From Chthonomonadaceae bacterium (GTDB taxonomy: Bacteria > Armatimonadota > Fimbriimonadia > Fimbriimonadales > Fimbriimonadaceae), in the NCBI GenBank assembly GCA_015709495.1, contig CP054189.1, positions 558,001 through 622,000 of the forward strand: a DNA stretch of 64,000 bases, written 5' to 3'. The notes under the pieces were generated by a model. That model worked only from the letters and a program-made list of their open reading frames with translations, was not told the origin of the DNA and made no database searches. Positions 34,911-42,980 of the stretch are shown one piece after another. Numbering within the stretch: position 1 is the first letter of the stretch; every line of letters starts with the position of its first letter. The translations under genes were made by a program, and so were the position numbers.

Positions 34911-35749
34911 AGGCAGCCCTGCGGCTTGTGGGAAAGGCCGTTCTCCTAGCGTTTGCGAGTTCGGTCAACCGCCACGCTGGAGCGCTCGCGTACTTTGCCT
35001 CGCTCTCGCTCGCTCCCTGGATCGTTGTGGCGAGCGCGGTTTCGACGAACCTACTTGGCGCAAGCGCGACTGACGAGGGGATTCGCAGGGCCATCGAGGC
35101 GATCGCAGGGCCCGAAGCGACACCGGTCATCCAAGAACTGCTCCTTGCCTCAGCATCGCGACCCGAAGGACCGGCCGCCACCCTGATCGCTCTCGCGCTC
35201 GCCGTGTTTGGCGCTTCGCTCCTATTGCGCCATGCGAGGGAGTCGATGGATGAGCTGATGGCCTATAAGGGAACCGGTTCTCCGGTCCGCCACTACCTTC
35301 GCAACCAAGGGGCGGCGGTGCTGCTCGTTGCGCTCTTTTGTGGCCTGTTCACTGGCTGGCTTATGCTGGACTCTTGGCTGGCGCTGAGCCTCTCGACCGC
35401 TCTTTCTGGGCCGATCCGCTTCGGGATCACCTGGCTGGGCGTGCTGCTCGCCTTTGCGATCCTCTACGTGAACGGCACGCGGGCGCCCATGCGATACCGC
35501 TACGCGTGGGCCGGAGCTGCGATCGCCGCGCTGCTGATGGCGGTCGCCAAGTCGGCCGTGACGATGTACGTCCAGTTATCGGGCATCAGGTCGGTGTACG
35601 GCGCGGTGGGAACGCTGGTCGTATTCCTCTTGTGGGCCTACGTCGGCGCGCACGCGTTCTTGTTCGGAGCGATTCTCTCCCGGCTTCTGCGCGATCGGGA
35701 CGCGGAGTCGCGCCAAGCCCCCTCAGGTCCCTCGCGTGTTGCCGAATAG
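34907..35749 (+). CDS. YihY/BrkB-family inner-membrane protein
   Basis: A 280-residue protein with six hydrophobic segments. HAGALAYFASLSLAPWIVVASAV near residue 22 is the family start, and SVYGAVGTLVVFLLWAYVGAHAFLFGAIL near 225-250 is its strongest signature. Despite older names (ribonuclease BN, virulence factor BrkB) the function is unknown. The GTG at 34907 overlaps the fmdB-like stop. Its last 27 bases overlap the end of the convergent queE gene. Confidence 0.92.
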   Translation: MKAALRLVGKAVLLAFASSVNRHAGALAYFASLSLAPWIVVASAVSTNLLGASATDEGIRRAIEAIAGPEATPVIQELLLASASRPEGPAATLIALALAVFGASLLLRHARESMDELMAYKGTGSPVRHYLRNQGAAVLLVALFCGLFTGWLMLDSWLALSLSTALSGPIRFGITWLGVLLAFAILYVNGTRAPMRYRYAWAGAAIAALLMAVAKSAVTMYVQLSGIRSVYGAVGTLVVFLLWAYVGAHAFLFGAILSRLLRDRDAESRQAPSGPSRVAE

Positions 35750-36427
35750 CTCGATGTGAAGACGAGGCGACACGCCCCATCCACGACTCCGCGCGGCAGG
35801 TTCGATCAGCGCCATCCGTCTGCGGAGTGTTGACGTGTCGGTGCCCTCAGGCATCAGCAGCACCCGCGCGGGCTCGACCGGCCCTATCTGGCGGAGCAGA
35901 GCCTCGATCTCTCCCAGGTCGTCGGCCTCGCCTTCGGGGTCAACCACGAACTTCAATTGATAGGGGTAACGAGCGAGTAGGCGCCTCAAAGTGTCGGGTT
36001 GTAGGCGAGTCGATTCGTGCCTCTTCTTCCAGGTTGCCGAGGCGCGTTCGCCCGGAGCTGAGTTGCTCAGTTTGGGGCTGACGGACAACAGATCGCAGGG
36101 GAGGTCTCGGTATACCGTCCCGGCGGTTTCGATGGTCAGGACATGGCCCCAAGAAGCGAGTCGGTTCGCGAGTTCGATGATCGGCTCAAAGAGCATCGGC
36201 TCTCCGCCGGTCAGGACGACGTGTTCGTTGCTTGCTTGCCGGACCTCTTCGACGAGCGATTCCACGGTGCGGACGGGCCCTTCGGGACGCCAACTGGCGT
36301 AGGGCGTGTCGCACCAGCCGCACCGGAGGTTGCATCCGCTGACCCGCACGAAGGTCGAAGGGGTTCCCGCCCAAAGACCTTCGCCTTGGACACTCGAAAA
36401 CACCTCCGCGACGCGCAGGCTACCCAT
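35723..36427 (-). CDS. queE: 7-carboxy-7-deazaguanine synthase
   Basis: A 234-residue radical SAM enzyme that contracts 6-carboxytetrahydropterin to 7-carboxy-7-deazaguanine, the third step toward queuosine. [16 protein letters not shown] precedes the cluster motif Cys32-x3-Cys36-x2-Cys39 ([11 protein letters not shown]); VLTGGEPM near 94 is the SAM-binding GGEP. The ATG at 36427 gives the family N-terminus. It overlaps queC by 8 bases, and queD, which makes its substrate, is at 58645. Confidence 0.96.
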   Translation of the reverse strand: MGSLRVAEVFSSVQGEGLWAGTPSTFVRVSGCNLRCGWCDTPYASWRPEGPVRTVESLVEEVRQASNEHVVLTGGEPMLFEPIIELANRLASWGHVLTIETAGTVYRDLPCDLLSVSPKLSNSAPGERASATWKKRHESTRLQPDTLRRLLARYPYQLKFVVDPEGEADDLGEIEALLRQIGPVEPARVLLMPEGTDTSTLRRRMALIEPAARSRGWGVSPRLHIELFGNTRGT

Positions 36428-37112
36428 GGCCGGTGTGGGCCAAAGCGGGGTCGGCGAGTCCCAGTTCCGCGAACGCTTCTGCTCGGATGAGGCAAGAATC
36501 ACAGGCTCCGCAGGCTCGTCCTCCCGGCAGAGGGTCGTAGCAGGAGTGCGTCAGCGAGTAATCGACTCCCAGCGAAAGGCCGAGCCGAACGATCTCGGCC
36601 TTTGACAATTCGATCAGCGGGGCGTGAATTCGAAATCTCTTGCCCTCGATCCCCGCCTTTGTCGCGACGGCCGCCAACTCCTCGAAAGCCGCGACAAACT
36701 CCGGGCGACAGTCGGGATACCCGCTGTAATCGACGGCATTGACTCCCAGAAAGATATCGAAAGCGCCGATCGACTCCGCAAACCCCAGCGCAAGCGCGAG
36801 AAGAATCGTGTTGCGAGCCGGGACGTAGGTGATGGGAATGTCGGCGGAGCGTTCCTCGGAGGCCCTATGCTTGGGAACCTCAATCTTTGAGGTCAGCGCC
36901 GAACCCCCGAAGGCGTCCAGCGGCACCTTGACGACCTGATGGGAAGCCGCGCCATAGACCTGAGCGACGCGTTGAGCTGCGTCCAGTTCGGCTCCATGCC
37001 GCTGGCCATAAGCAACGGTGAGGGCGTGTACTTCAAATCCCTGATCTCGCGCGAGGGCGAAAGTCGTCGTAGAATCCAGCCCGCCACTCAACAAAACGAC
37101 GGCGCGCTTCAT
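36420..37112 (-). CDS. queC: 7-cyano-7-deazaguanine synthase
   Basis: A 230-residue ATP-dependent enzyme turning 7-carboxy-7-deazaguanine into preQ0. The N-terminus has the PP-loop [11 protein letters not shown], followed by [16 protein letters not shown]. The C-terminal zinc site is complete: [25 protein letters not shown], with four cysteines. The ATG at 37112 was chosen since it sits just before the PP-loop strand; the frame is open further upstream. It is the first gene of a queC-queE pair. Confidence 0.97.
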   Translation of the reverse strand: MKRAVVLLSGGLDSTTTFALARDQGFEVHALTVAYGQRHGAELDAAQRVAQVYGAASHQVVKVPLDAFGGSALTSKIEVPKHRASEERSADIPITYVPARNTILLALALGFAESIGAFDIFLGVNAVDYSGYPDCRPEFVAAFEELAAVATKAGIEGKRFRIHAPLIELSKAEIVRLGLSLGVDYSLTHSCYDPLPGGRACGACDSCLIRAEAFAELGLADPALAHTGHG

Positions 37113-37131
37113 GGCATAGGTGTACCTAATC

Positions 37132-37995
37132 CTACGCGCCTTTGGCGTTGGTCGTTCGTGCGTAGTCGCCTGCGAGAATCCGGTCATACGCCCCCGAAAG
37201 GACCCACCGTTCGAGTTCTTGGGCGCGGTGGACGGGCATTGGGTGCGTGTACGTCGAACTCATCAGCACGAAGATCAGCACCTTGCCGACGGCGTCGAGC
37301 CCGGTCGCGTCGTGATAAGCGCGCGCTTGGTCCATGAAAGCGTCGCGGTTGAGTTCGTGCTTCAGCCGGCTTGGGCCCGCGGTCAGAGAGAGGTTCGCGT
37401 CGATGGAGGTATCGAGGGACTGAGAAACGAGAAGCCCGGCGCGGTCGGCGGTGACTTCGGCCTGCCGAGACCACTCGTAGAACGCGAGCATCAACCCTAT
37501 GCTTGCCACGTCCCCCAGGCCAAAGGTGCGCCTTCCCACAAGTTCCAGCAGCGGGATCAGGATCGAAGCTACGGACTTGTACAGAACATGCCCGGCCTTG
37601 ACGTGGCCCAGTTCGTGACCGATGAGGTGATACAGTTGTTCGTCCGAAAGCGTGTCGATCAGCGAGGAGCGCAGCGTGATGTAAGGGCGCTCGACTCCCC
37701 CTGCGAAGGCGTTCGGGAAAGGGTTGCTGGTGACATAAAGCTCGGGCTCGGGCATATCGAGCACTTCGCACGACTCGCGCAGGATGTCATAGAGCGTCTT
37801 GAACTGTCGGGGCCCACAACGCACAGACTGCGCCATATTCCAGCAGTACATCCAGCGGTCGATCCCCAACTCATAGAACTTCTGGACCACCTTCGGAAGA
37901 AGCGGGACCTTTTGCAAAGCTCGCAGGGCGACCCGGTCCGTTTCGGCGATGAACGCCTCGGCGCTGAGTCCGGTCAAAACCTTTCGTTCGGCCAT
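37132..37995 (-). CDS. M48-family zinc metalloprotease
   Basis: A 287-residue protein with HELGH at 127-131 (zinc histidines and catalytic Glu) and a further glutamate in [11 protein letters not shown] near 190 as the third ligand. It has [22 protein letters not shown] before the motif, typical of M48. No clear signal peptide is seen; a moderately hydrophobic segment around 142-175 may touch the membrane. Members process or clear envelope proteins. It is followed by queC 19 bp downstream; a shared transcript is possible but no functional link is evident. Confidence 0.92.
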   Translation of the reverse strand: MAERKVLTGLSAEAFIAETDRVALRALQKVPLLPKVVQKFYELGIDRWMYCWNMAQSVRCGPRQFKTLYDILRESCEVLDMPEPELYVTSNPFPNAFAGGVERPYITLRSSLIDTLSDEQLYHLIGHELGHVKAGHVLYKSVASILIPLLELVGRRTFGLGDVASIGLMLAFYEWSRQAEVTADRAGLLVSQSLDTSIDANLSLTAGPSRLKHELNRDAFMDQARAYHDATGLDAVGKVLIFVLMSSTYTHPMPVHRAQELERWVLSGAYDRILAGDYARTTNAKGA

Positions 37996-38055
37996 CGTTG
38001 GCTATACGATGGCAGATGTCGGGGGTTGCGGCGTAGGGCAAAGGCCTCTGCCGCT

Positions 38056-38937
38056 TCAGGCGGCCGCGGTCGACCGCTCGAACAACCGCTGGTGTTCCTC
38101 GAAGCGCGATGCGAACTCCGACCCGATGTCCTCGATCTGATCGCCCGTAAGGTTGAGGCGCTCAACCGAATCCCCATCGAACGGCCGAGGGTAGCCAAGA
38201 ATGCCCATATCGAGACCCTGGCGGTAGGCGATCGCGTCGGCGACCCGAATGACATCAGAGAACGTGTCGGGAACGGCCTCCGAGTCCGAATCGGGGTGCG
38301 GGTGGTGATGCCCAATCGCGTCGACGAGGACCCCGGGGAGGTTCCATGCCTTGGCGAGAGCCGCTCCCACATCGGCGTGGTTGAATCCAAAGAGCTTGCT
38401 TTCCACCTGGTCGAAGGTCAGCAGTTCCGAGACGGCGATCCGCTCCAAATCGATGGAATGCCGGTCGAGCCACATGCCCATTACGACCTTACCGATATCG
38501 TGCAGCAGCCCCCCTGCGAACGCCGTGTCGGGCTGGGCGACGTCGGCGCGCTGAGAGACGAGCTTGGAGCAGATTCCGACGCCGAAGGAGTGCCGCCAAA
38601 GCGTGTTCGCCGCGACGCCATAGCTTCCCAGCGACTTCGAAAGCCACGGATACGTCGAGGCAACAAGCGCCAGGCTGCGAATCGCTCTCGTCCCCAAGAC
38701 CACCACGGCTTCGGGGATTTCAGATACAGTACGCGGAAGTCCATAAAAGGCGCTGTTGGAGAGGCGCAAAACCCTCACGGCAAGGGCTTGGTCCTGGCTC
38801 AGTTGGTCGGCGAGTCTTCGGGCGGACCCGTCTTCCGAGTCGGCCTCCCGAAGCACGGCCATAGTCACATGGGGCATCGCCGGCAACTCGGTGACGCTCT
38901 CAACGATCTCAGCTAGTGTGGGCTGCTTGACGCTCAT
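38056..38937 (-). CDS. HDOD-domain signalling protein
   Basis: A 293-residue protein made mostly of one HDOD domain (about residues 12-210): AEIVESVTELPAMPH at the start, LRLSNSAFYGLPRTVSEIPEAVVVLG, then GGLLHDIGKVVMGMW and HADVGAALAKAWNLP, where HDIG and H resemble a true HD motif. The latter suggests that metal may still be bound, unlike in many HDOD proteins. ATG at 38937 follows AGAGGAGATCG, a strong ribosome-binding sequence. No partner domain (EAL, REC) is attached. Confidence 0.88.
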   Translation of the reverse strand: MSVKQPTLAEIVESVTELPAMPHVTMAVLREADSEDGSARRLADQLSQDQALAVRVLRLSNSAFYGLPRTVSEIPEAVVVLGTRAIRSLALVASTYPWLSKSLGSYGVAANTLWRHSFGVGICSKLVSQRADVAQPDTAFAGGLLHDIGKVVMGMWLDRHSIDLERIAVSELLTFDQVESKLFGFNHADVGAALAKAWNLPGVLVDAIGHHHPHPDSDSEAVPDTFSDVIRVADAIAYRQGLDMGILGYPRPFDGDSVERLNLTGDQIEDIGSEFASRFEEHQRLFERSTAAA

Positions 38938-39296
38938 CGATCTCCTCTGTCGCGACTAACAGCGCGGAGTGGCTTCGCCAGCACTCCATCGCAAGACTCC
39001 ACATCGATGACTTCGTCGGCTCGCCTCGCCTCGGCGCAAACCCGAGGCTTCCGTCTTTCCGCGATGCCCCGTACCCGTCAGTCGAAGAGGAGCGATCGAG
39101 TTTCTCTCGCGTCGTGTGCTCCGCTGCTGTCTTCACTTTTGCTCCCCCAAGCCGCCCGCAGCCTTCTGCCGCCCCTTGGAACGACCTCCCGCTGCGCTCG
39201 CCTAAACGACGGATTCCATATCGAATCTCGGCGCAGACCAAGCAATCCTGCTATAGCTCTCGAATCCGAACCGGGGGGCTGGTAGAATCTAGGGGA
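38938..39296. other. Intergenic region between the HDOD gene and the accB-like gene
   Basis: A divergent region of 359 bp, the longest gap in the window. I find no gene-like frame, no tRNA or known RNA motif, and no repeat. It holds the strong Shine-Dalgarno of the HDOD gene at its left end and the TAGAAT hexamer of the accB-like gene at its right end. The centre is pyrimidine-rich on the + strand (TCTTCACTTTTGCTCCCCC) and could belong to a leader or a small RNA, without support. Confidence 0.5.
39283..39288 (+). promoter_or_regulatory. -10-like hexamer 8 nt before the accB-like gene
   Basis: TAGAAT ends 8 nt before the ATG at 39297. AGGGGA between them could alternatively serve as a close ribosome-binding sequence. 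Confidence 0.5.
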
Positions 39297-39710
39297 ATGG
39301 ATACCGAAGGGTTGGACCCAGTCCGCCGCGTTCTGCGGATAGCCCGGAGTCGCGGAATTACGGAGGTCGAGTTGGAATTCGGCGATGTCGAGTTCGAGGC
39401 TCGATTGGGTCCTTCCCGCCCTTCGAACCATCACCCGAAGAAGCAGGCGCAGTTTCAGGCTCCCGAAGCGGAACCGTCGGATGGCCGAGTGCCCCTCACG
39501 GCTCCCTGCGTCGGATTTTTCCGAGACACGAACGAAACGTTCCGCGTGGGGCTCGAAGTCGAAGAGGGGGAGATTGTCGCAGCGGTCGCGGCTCTTGGCA
39601 TCGCGAACGACGTGCCCAGCCCCTGCGGGGGAGTCCTGGAGACCGTCGCCGTCTCCCACGGAGACGCCGTGCAGTTTGGCCAGGTGCTGGCCTACATCCG
39701 TTGTGAATGA
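39297..39710 (+). CDS. AccB-like (biotin carboxyl carrier) protein without the biotin lysine
   Basis: A 137-residue AccB homologue. Residues 1-38 match the AccB N-terminal region, a charged linker follows (39-65), and 66-137 align without gaps to the biotinyl domain of E. coli AccB. In that alignment the biotinylation motif EAMKM reads AALGI (98-102), so the lysine that carries biotin is Gly101 and both flanking methionines are lost. The surrounding fold residues (VEEGE, CGGVLETVAVSHGDAVQFGQVLAYI) are kept. It heads a run with a pilin-like gene and accC. Plant BADC proteins are AccB relatives with the same loss and lower acetyl-CoA carboxylase activity; a similar role is an inference. A normal AccB must be encoded elsewhere. 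Confidence 0.88.
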   Translation: MDTEGLDPVRRVLRIARSRGITEVELEFGDVEFEARLGPSRPSNHHPKKQAQFQAPEAEPSDGRVPLTAPCVGFFRDTNETFRVGLEVEEGEIVAAVAALGIANDVPSPCGGVLETVAVSHGDAVQFGQVLAYIRCE

Positions 39711-39719
39711 GGAAGTGAA

Positions 39720-40088
39720 ATGAGGCGACAGCGCGGACAGACTTTGGTGGCGACGATGATCGTGCTCGTGATCATCTCGATCTTGGCGGTGGTGTACTTC
39801 GTCGGCTCGGGAACTGGCTCGACTTCCGCTCGCCCCGACGGCAAGGGACAAACGACGGTCGGGGCAGCGCTCATGAAAGCTCGCGACACCGAATGCAAGC
39901 AACAATTGATGCAGATTCGGCAGGCTGTCCAACTCGGTGAGACCGTCGACGGGACCTTTCCCTCGAGCATCGAAGCCATGAGACTCGGCCGCGACTTCGA
40001 AACGTGCCCCATCGGAAGCGAGCCCTACGAATATAGCTCCGAAACCGGAAAGGTCAAGTGCCCTCACCCAGGACACGGAAAGTACTGA
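39720..40088 (+). CDS. Type IV pilin-like / pseudopilin protein
   Basis: A 122-residue protein with a class III-like prepilin start: a basic tip, then G-QTLVATMIVLVIISILAVVYFV, a hydrophobic helix directly after the cleavage Gly6. The glutamate usual at position +5 is Ala, as in some minor pseudopilins. The C-terminal half (RDTECKQQLMQIRQAV, TCPIGSEPYEYSSETGKVKCPHPGHG) resembles pseudopilin tails with two or more cysteines. It is preceded by GAGGAAG and ends overlapping the accC ATG by 1 base, so a pilin-like gene is fixed inside a lipid-synthesis run. No assembly genes are nearby. Confidence 0.75.
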   Translation: MRRQRGQTLVATMIVLVIISILAVVYFVGSGTGSTSARPDGKGQTTVGAALMKARDTECKQQLMQIRQAVQLGETVDGTFPSSIEAMRLGRDFETCPIGSEPYEYSSETGKVKCPHPGHGKY

Positions 40089-41449
40089 TGTTTCAAAAGG
40101 TCTTGATCGCGAATCGGGGCGAGATCGCCTGCCGAGTCATCCGCGCATGTCGTGAGATGGGGATTCGGTCGGTCGCCATTTATTCCCAAGCGGACCAAGA
40201 CAGTCTGCATGTCCAGATCGCCGATGAGGCTATCTGCGTCGGCGCGGGAGCCAACTCCGATTCGTATCTCAACCTCGCGAACGTGCTGATGGCCGCCCAG
40301 ATATCAGGGGCCGAAGCCGTGCACCCAGGCTACGGCTACTTCAGCGAGAGGGCCTCGTTCGCCGAAGCGCTCGAGTCTCTGGGGATTACCTTCATCGGCC
40401 CCCCAGCGTCGGCGATCAACGCGATGGGAGACAAAGCGCGAGCCAAGAAGGCCGCGATCGAGTCCAACTGCCCGGTGGTTCCCGGCTCTGAAGGGCCTGT
40501 GAGCGGTGAGGGTGAGGCACTGAAGGTCGCCGATCAGATCGGATACCCGGTCCTCCTGAAGGCGGTGGCCGGCGGTGGAGGCAGGGGGATTCGAAAGGTG
40601 GGCTCGCCGGACGAATTGACCAGCGCATGGCCGACGGCCGTCGCAGAGGCGCAAGCCAGTTTCGGTTCGGGCGAAATGCTCGTCGAGAAGTTCGTCTCTT
40701 CGCCGAGGCACGTTGAGTTCCAAGTCATCGGAGACTCCCACGGCAACCTCGTGTACCTCGGCGAAAGGGAATGCTCCGTGCAGAACCTGCGCCATCAAAA
40801 GATCGTCGAGGAGGCTCCTTTTGCGGCGATGCCCCACGATCTTAGGCGAACGATGGGTGAGGCCGCAGTGCGGGTGGCGTGGTCCGTGGGCTACCAAAAC
40901 GCGGGAACGGTCGAGTTCCTCGTGGACCCAGAAGGGCAGTTCTACTTCCTCGAAATGAACACCAGGCTCCAGGTCGAGCACCCGGTCACGGAAGAGGTCA
41001 CGGGCATCGACCTGGTTCGGACGATGCTGCTTGTGGCCAGCGGTGAGCCGCTCCCTTTCCGGCAGGAGGACATTCAACTCAAAGGACATTCGATCGAGGC
41101 CCGCATCACCGCGCAGGACCCCTCGCGAGATTTCCATCCCAGCACGGGTCGCATCACCAAGTGGCTCGCGCCGGGAGGAAGGGGGGTCCGACTCGATACG
41201 CACGCCTACGCAGGGTTTACGATCTCGCCCTATTACGACCCGATGATCGCCAAGTTGATCGTCACCGACCGCGATCGTCCGGCAGCGGTCGCCAAGCTGC
41301 TCTCCGCCCTGCACGAATTCGAAGTCGAGGGCATTCGCACCAACATTCCGTTCCTTAGGGAACTCTGCGCCGACTCAAGATTCCAGTCAGGCGAGATCGA
41401 CACGGGGTTCGTCCCGGCGTTTCTCTCTGAGGTGCCTGTTGAGTCATAA
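40088..41449 (+). CDS. accC: Biotin carboxylase subunit of acetyl-CoA carboxylase
   Basis: A 453-residue ATP-grasp enzyme that carboxylates biotin on AccB. VLIANRGEIACRVIRACREMG, HPGYGYFSE, the glycine loop AVAGGGGRGIRKV, FLEMNTRLQVEHPVTE and EARITAQDP are all present. In the loop with catalytic Lys238, E. coli reads CSMQRRHQK; here it is CSVQNLRHQK, one residue longer, with the first Arg replaced. The gene has its ATG overlapping the pilin-like stop and its end overlapping nusB. AccA and AccD are not in the window. Confidence 0.95.
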   Translation: MFQKVLIANRGEIACRVIRACREMGIRSVAIYSQADQDSLHVQIADEAICVGAGANSDSYLNLANVLMAAQISGAEAVHPGYGYFSERASFAEALESLGITFIGPPASAINAMGDKARAKKAAIESNCPVVPGSEGPVSGEGEALKVADQIGYPVLLKAVAGGGGRGIRKVGSPDELTSAWPTAVAEAQASFGSGEMLVEKFVSSPRHVEFQVIGDSHGNLVYLGERECSVQNLRHQKIVEEAPFAAMPHDLRRTMGEAAVRVAWSVGYQNAGTVEFLVDPEGQFYFLEMNTRLQVEHPVTEEVTGIDLVRTMLLVASGEPLPFRQEDIQLKGHSIEARITAQDPSRDFHPSTGRITKWLAPGGRGVRLDTHAYAGFTISPYYDPMIAKLIVTDRDRPAAVAKLLSALHEFEVEGIRTNIPFLRELCADSRFQSGEIDTGFVPAFLSEVPVES

Positions 41450-42011
41450 GAGCCGCAGACAAGCTCGTCAGGCGGTGATCCAAGCGCTGTATTCGATGGA
41501 CGTGGGGCGGTGTACTTTGGACGAAGCCGCGGAGGGCGTCCGGGAGCTTCCCCAACTCGACTCCGATCTCAAGGTGTACGCGGACGATTGCTTGCGAGGC
41601 ATTTTGGCTCGGCGCGAAGAGATCGACGCCACTCTATCGAGGTTCTTGGTCGATTGGGAGTTGGGACGGCTGTCGATGACGGATCGCGCAGTCTTGGAAC
41701 TCTCCACCTATGAGCTTTTCCACCGACCTGACGTTCCTGCGATTGTGAGCGTTTCCGAGGCCGTCGAGATTGCGAAGAAGTTCGGCTCGGGGGAAAGCGG
41801 CAAGTTCGTGAACGGCGTTCTTGCGGCGGTGCTGCGCGGGCCCGCGAGATACCGGCTGGACTCCCCCGACCCCGAAGAAACCCCGGAAGAGTCGACTCCT
41901 CCAGACCCAACGGAACCCGAAGCGGAGGAGATCATGGTGGAAGAGGGCTCCGAACAGGTAAGAGATCTCGAACGAGTCTCCAAGTGGCTCATTCGCACCG
42001 AGGAATCTTGA
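41439..42011 (+). CDS. nusB: Transcription antitermination factor NusB
   Basis: A 190-residue RNA-binding helical protein of the rRNA antitermination complex. SRRQARQAVIQALYSMDVG at the N-terminus, RLSMTDRAVLELSTYELFHRPDVP and VSEAVEIAKKFGSGESGKFVNGVLAAVLR are the standard NusB blocks. After residue 140 there is an acidic Pro/Glu-rich tail of about 45 residues that is not part of the family core. The start is a TTG at 41439 overlapping accC by 11 bases. FolD follows with a 1-base overlap. Confidence 0.93.
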   Translation: MSHKSRRQARQAVIQALYSMDVGRCTLDEAAEGVRELPQLDSDLKVYADDCLRGILARREEIDATLSRFLVDWELGRLSMTDRAVLELSTYELFHRPDVPAIVSVSEAVEIAKKFGSGESGKFVNGVLAAVLRGPARYRLDSPDPEETPEESTPPDPTEPEAEEIMVEEGSEQVRDLERVSKWLIRTEES

Positions 42012-42898
42012 TGTCTGCAACTCTCATCGACGGGAAATCACTTTCCACCCAACTGCGCGCCCAGCTCGCCGAAAGGGTCAGCGCGCTGTCCGCCGCCGGA
42101 TTCCGGCCTCGACTCGAGGTCCTTGTGGCCTCTCAGGACCCGGCGAGCTTGGCCTACGTTCGCATGAAGACGAAGTGGGCGGAAGCGATGGGGATCGAGA
42201 GCGGCACGTACTCCGTCGGCGAGGCCACCCAACAGTCGGAGCTTCTGGAAAAGATCAGGGAGTGGAACGCCGACGAATCCGTCCACGGAATCCTGATTCA
42301 ACATCCATTGCCCTCCCAACTCGACGAGTCGGAGGCGCTACTCGAACTCGGGGCCGAGAAGGACGTCGACGGGATCACCCCGGAGTCGCTGGGTCGGCTG
42401 GTGGCGGGTGCGCCCGGCTTCCGTTGCGCGACCCCCCTCGGGATGATGAGGATGCTCGATGCCTATGACATCGACTGCACGGGCAGGACTGCGGTCGTGA
42501 TCGGGCGCAGCGTCATCTTGGGAAAGCCCGCCGCGCTCATGCTGCTCGAAAGGAATGCGACCGTCACCATCGCCCATAGCCGGACCCGCGACCTTCCGGA
42601 CCTCTGCCGAACTGCCGACATCCTCGTCGCTGCAGTCGGCAGACCTGAATTCGTCAAGGGCGACTGGCTGAAGCCGGGGGTCGTGGTGTTGGACGCAGGC
42701 TACAACAAGGTCGAGGGCCGCGCGACGGACGTGGGCGATGTGGAGTTCGAAACGGCGGCCGAAAGGGCTTCCTTCCTCACGCCGGTACCCGGTGGAGTGG
42801 GCCCGATGACTGTGGCGAGCCTCCTCGCCAACGTCGTCGATGCCGCCGAGGCCCGCCTCCGATCCGAGCAAGCGCGCGCAACGGCTTCGCGCTCCTAA
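42011..42898 (+). CDS. folD: Methylenetetrahydrofolate dehydrogenase / cyclohydrolase
   Basis: A 295-residue bifunctional folate enzyme interconverting methylene-, methenyl- and formyl-tetrahydrofolate. It has LEVLVASQDPASLAYVRMKTKWAEAMGI with the catalytic Lys, VHGILIQHPLPSQLD, KDVDGITPESLGRL, then the NADP site VIGRSVILGKPAALMLLERNATVTIAHS, and near the C-terminus TPVPGGVGPMTVASLL. All blocks are complete. Its ATG overlaps the nusB stop in TGATG. The gene ends 82 bp before mdh. Confidence 0.96.
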   Translation: MSATLIDGKSLSTQLRAQLAERVSALSAAGFRPRLEVLVASQDPASLAYVRMKTKWAEAMGIESGTYSVGEATQQSELLEKIREWNADESVHGILIQHPLPSQLDESEALLELGAEKDVDGITPESLGRLVAGAPGFRCATPLGMMRMLDAYDIDCTGRTAVVIGRSVILGKPAALMLLERNATVTIAHSRTRDLPDLCRTADILVAAVGRPEFVKGDWLKPGVVVLDAGYNKVEGRATDVGDVEFETAAERASFLTPVPGGVGPMTVASLLANVVDAAEARLRSEQARATASRS

Positions 42899-42980
42899 GG
42901 CACCCCTGCCAAGAAGGCCCCCACGATGCAATAATGAAGCTATTCCGGGGTTGCGCGGAATTGCTAGGAGGAATTGGACC

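Noticed and set aside
37120-38916. A 598-codon plus-strand frame across queC, the M48 gene and the HDOD gene
   Set aside because: It runs antisense to genes with clear motifs (HELGH, HDOD) and has no recognisable domain.
41439-42011. NusB tail as a separate small gene
   Set aside because: The acidic tail is in frame with no internal start signal, and folD overlaps its stop, so one protein is simpler.
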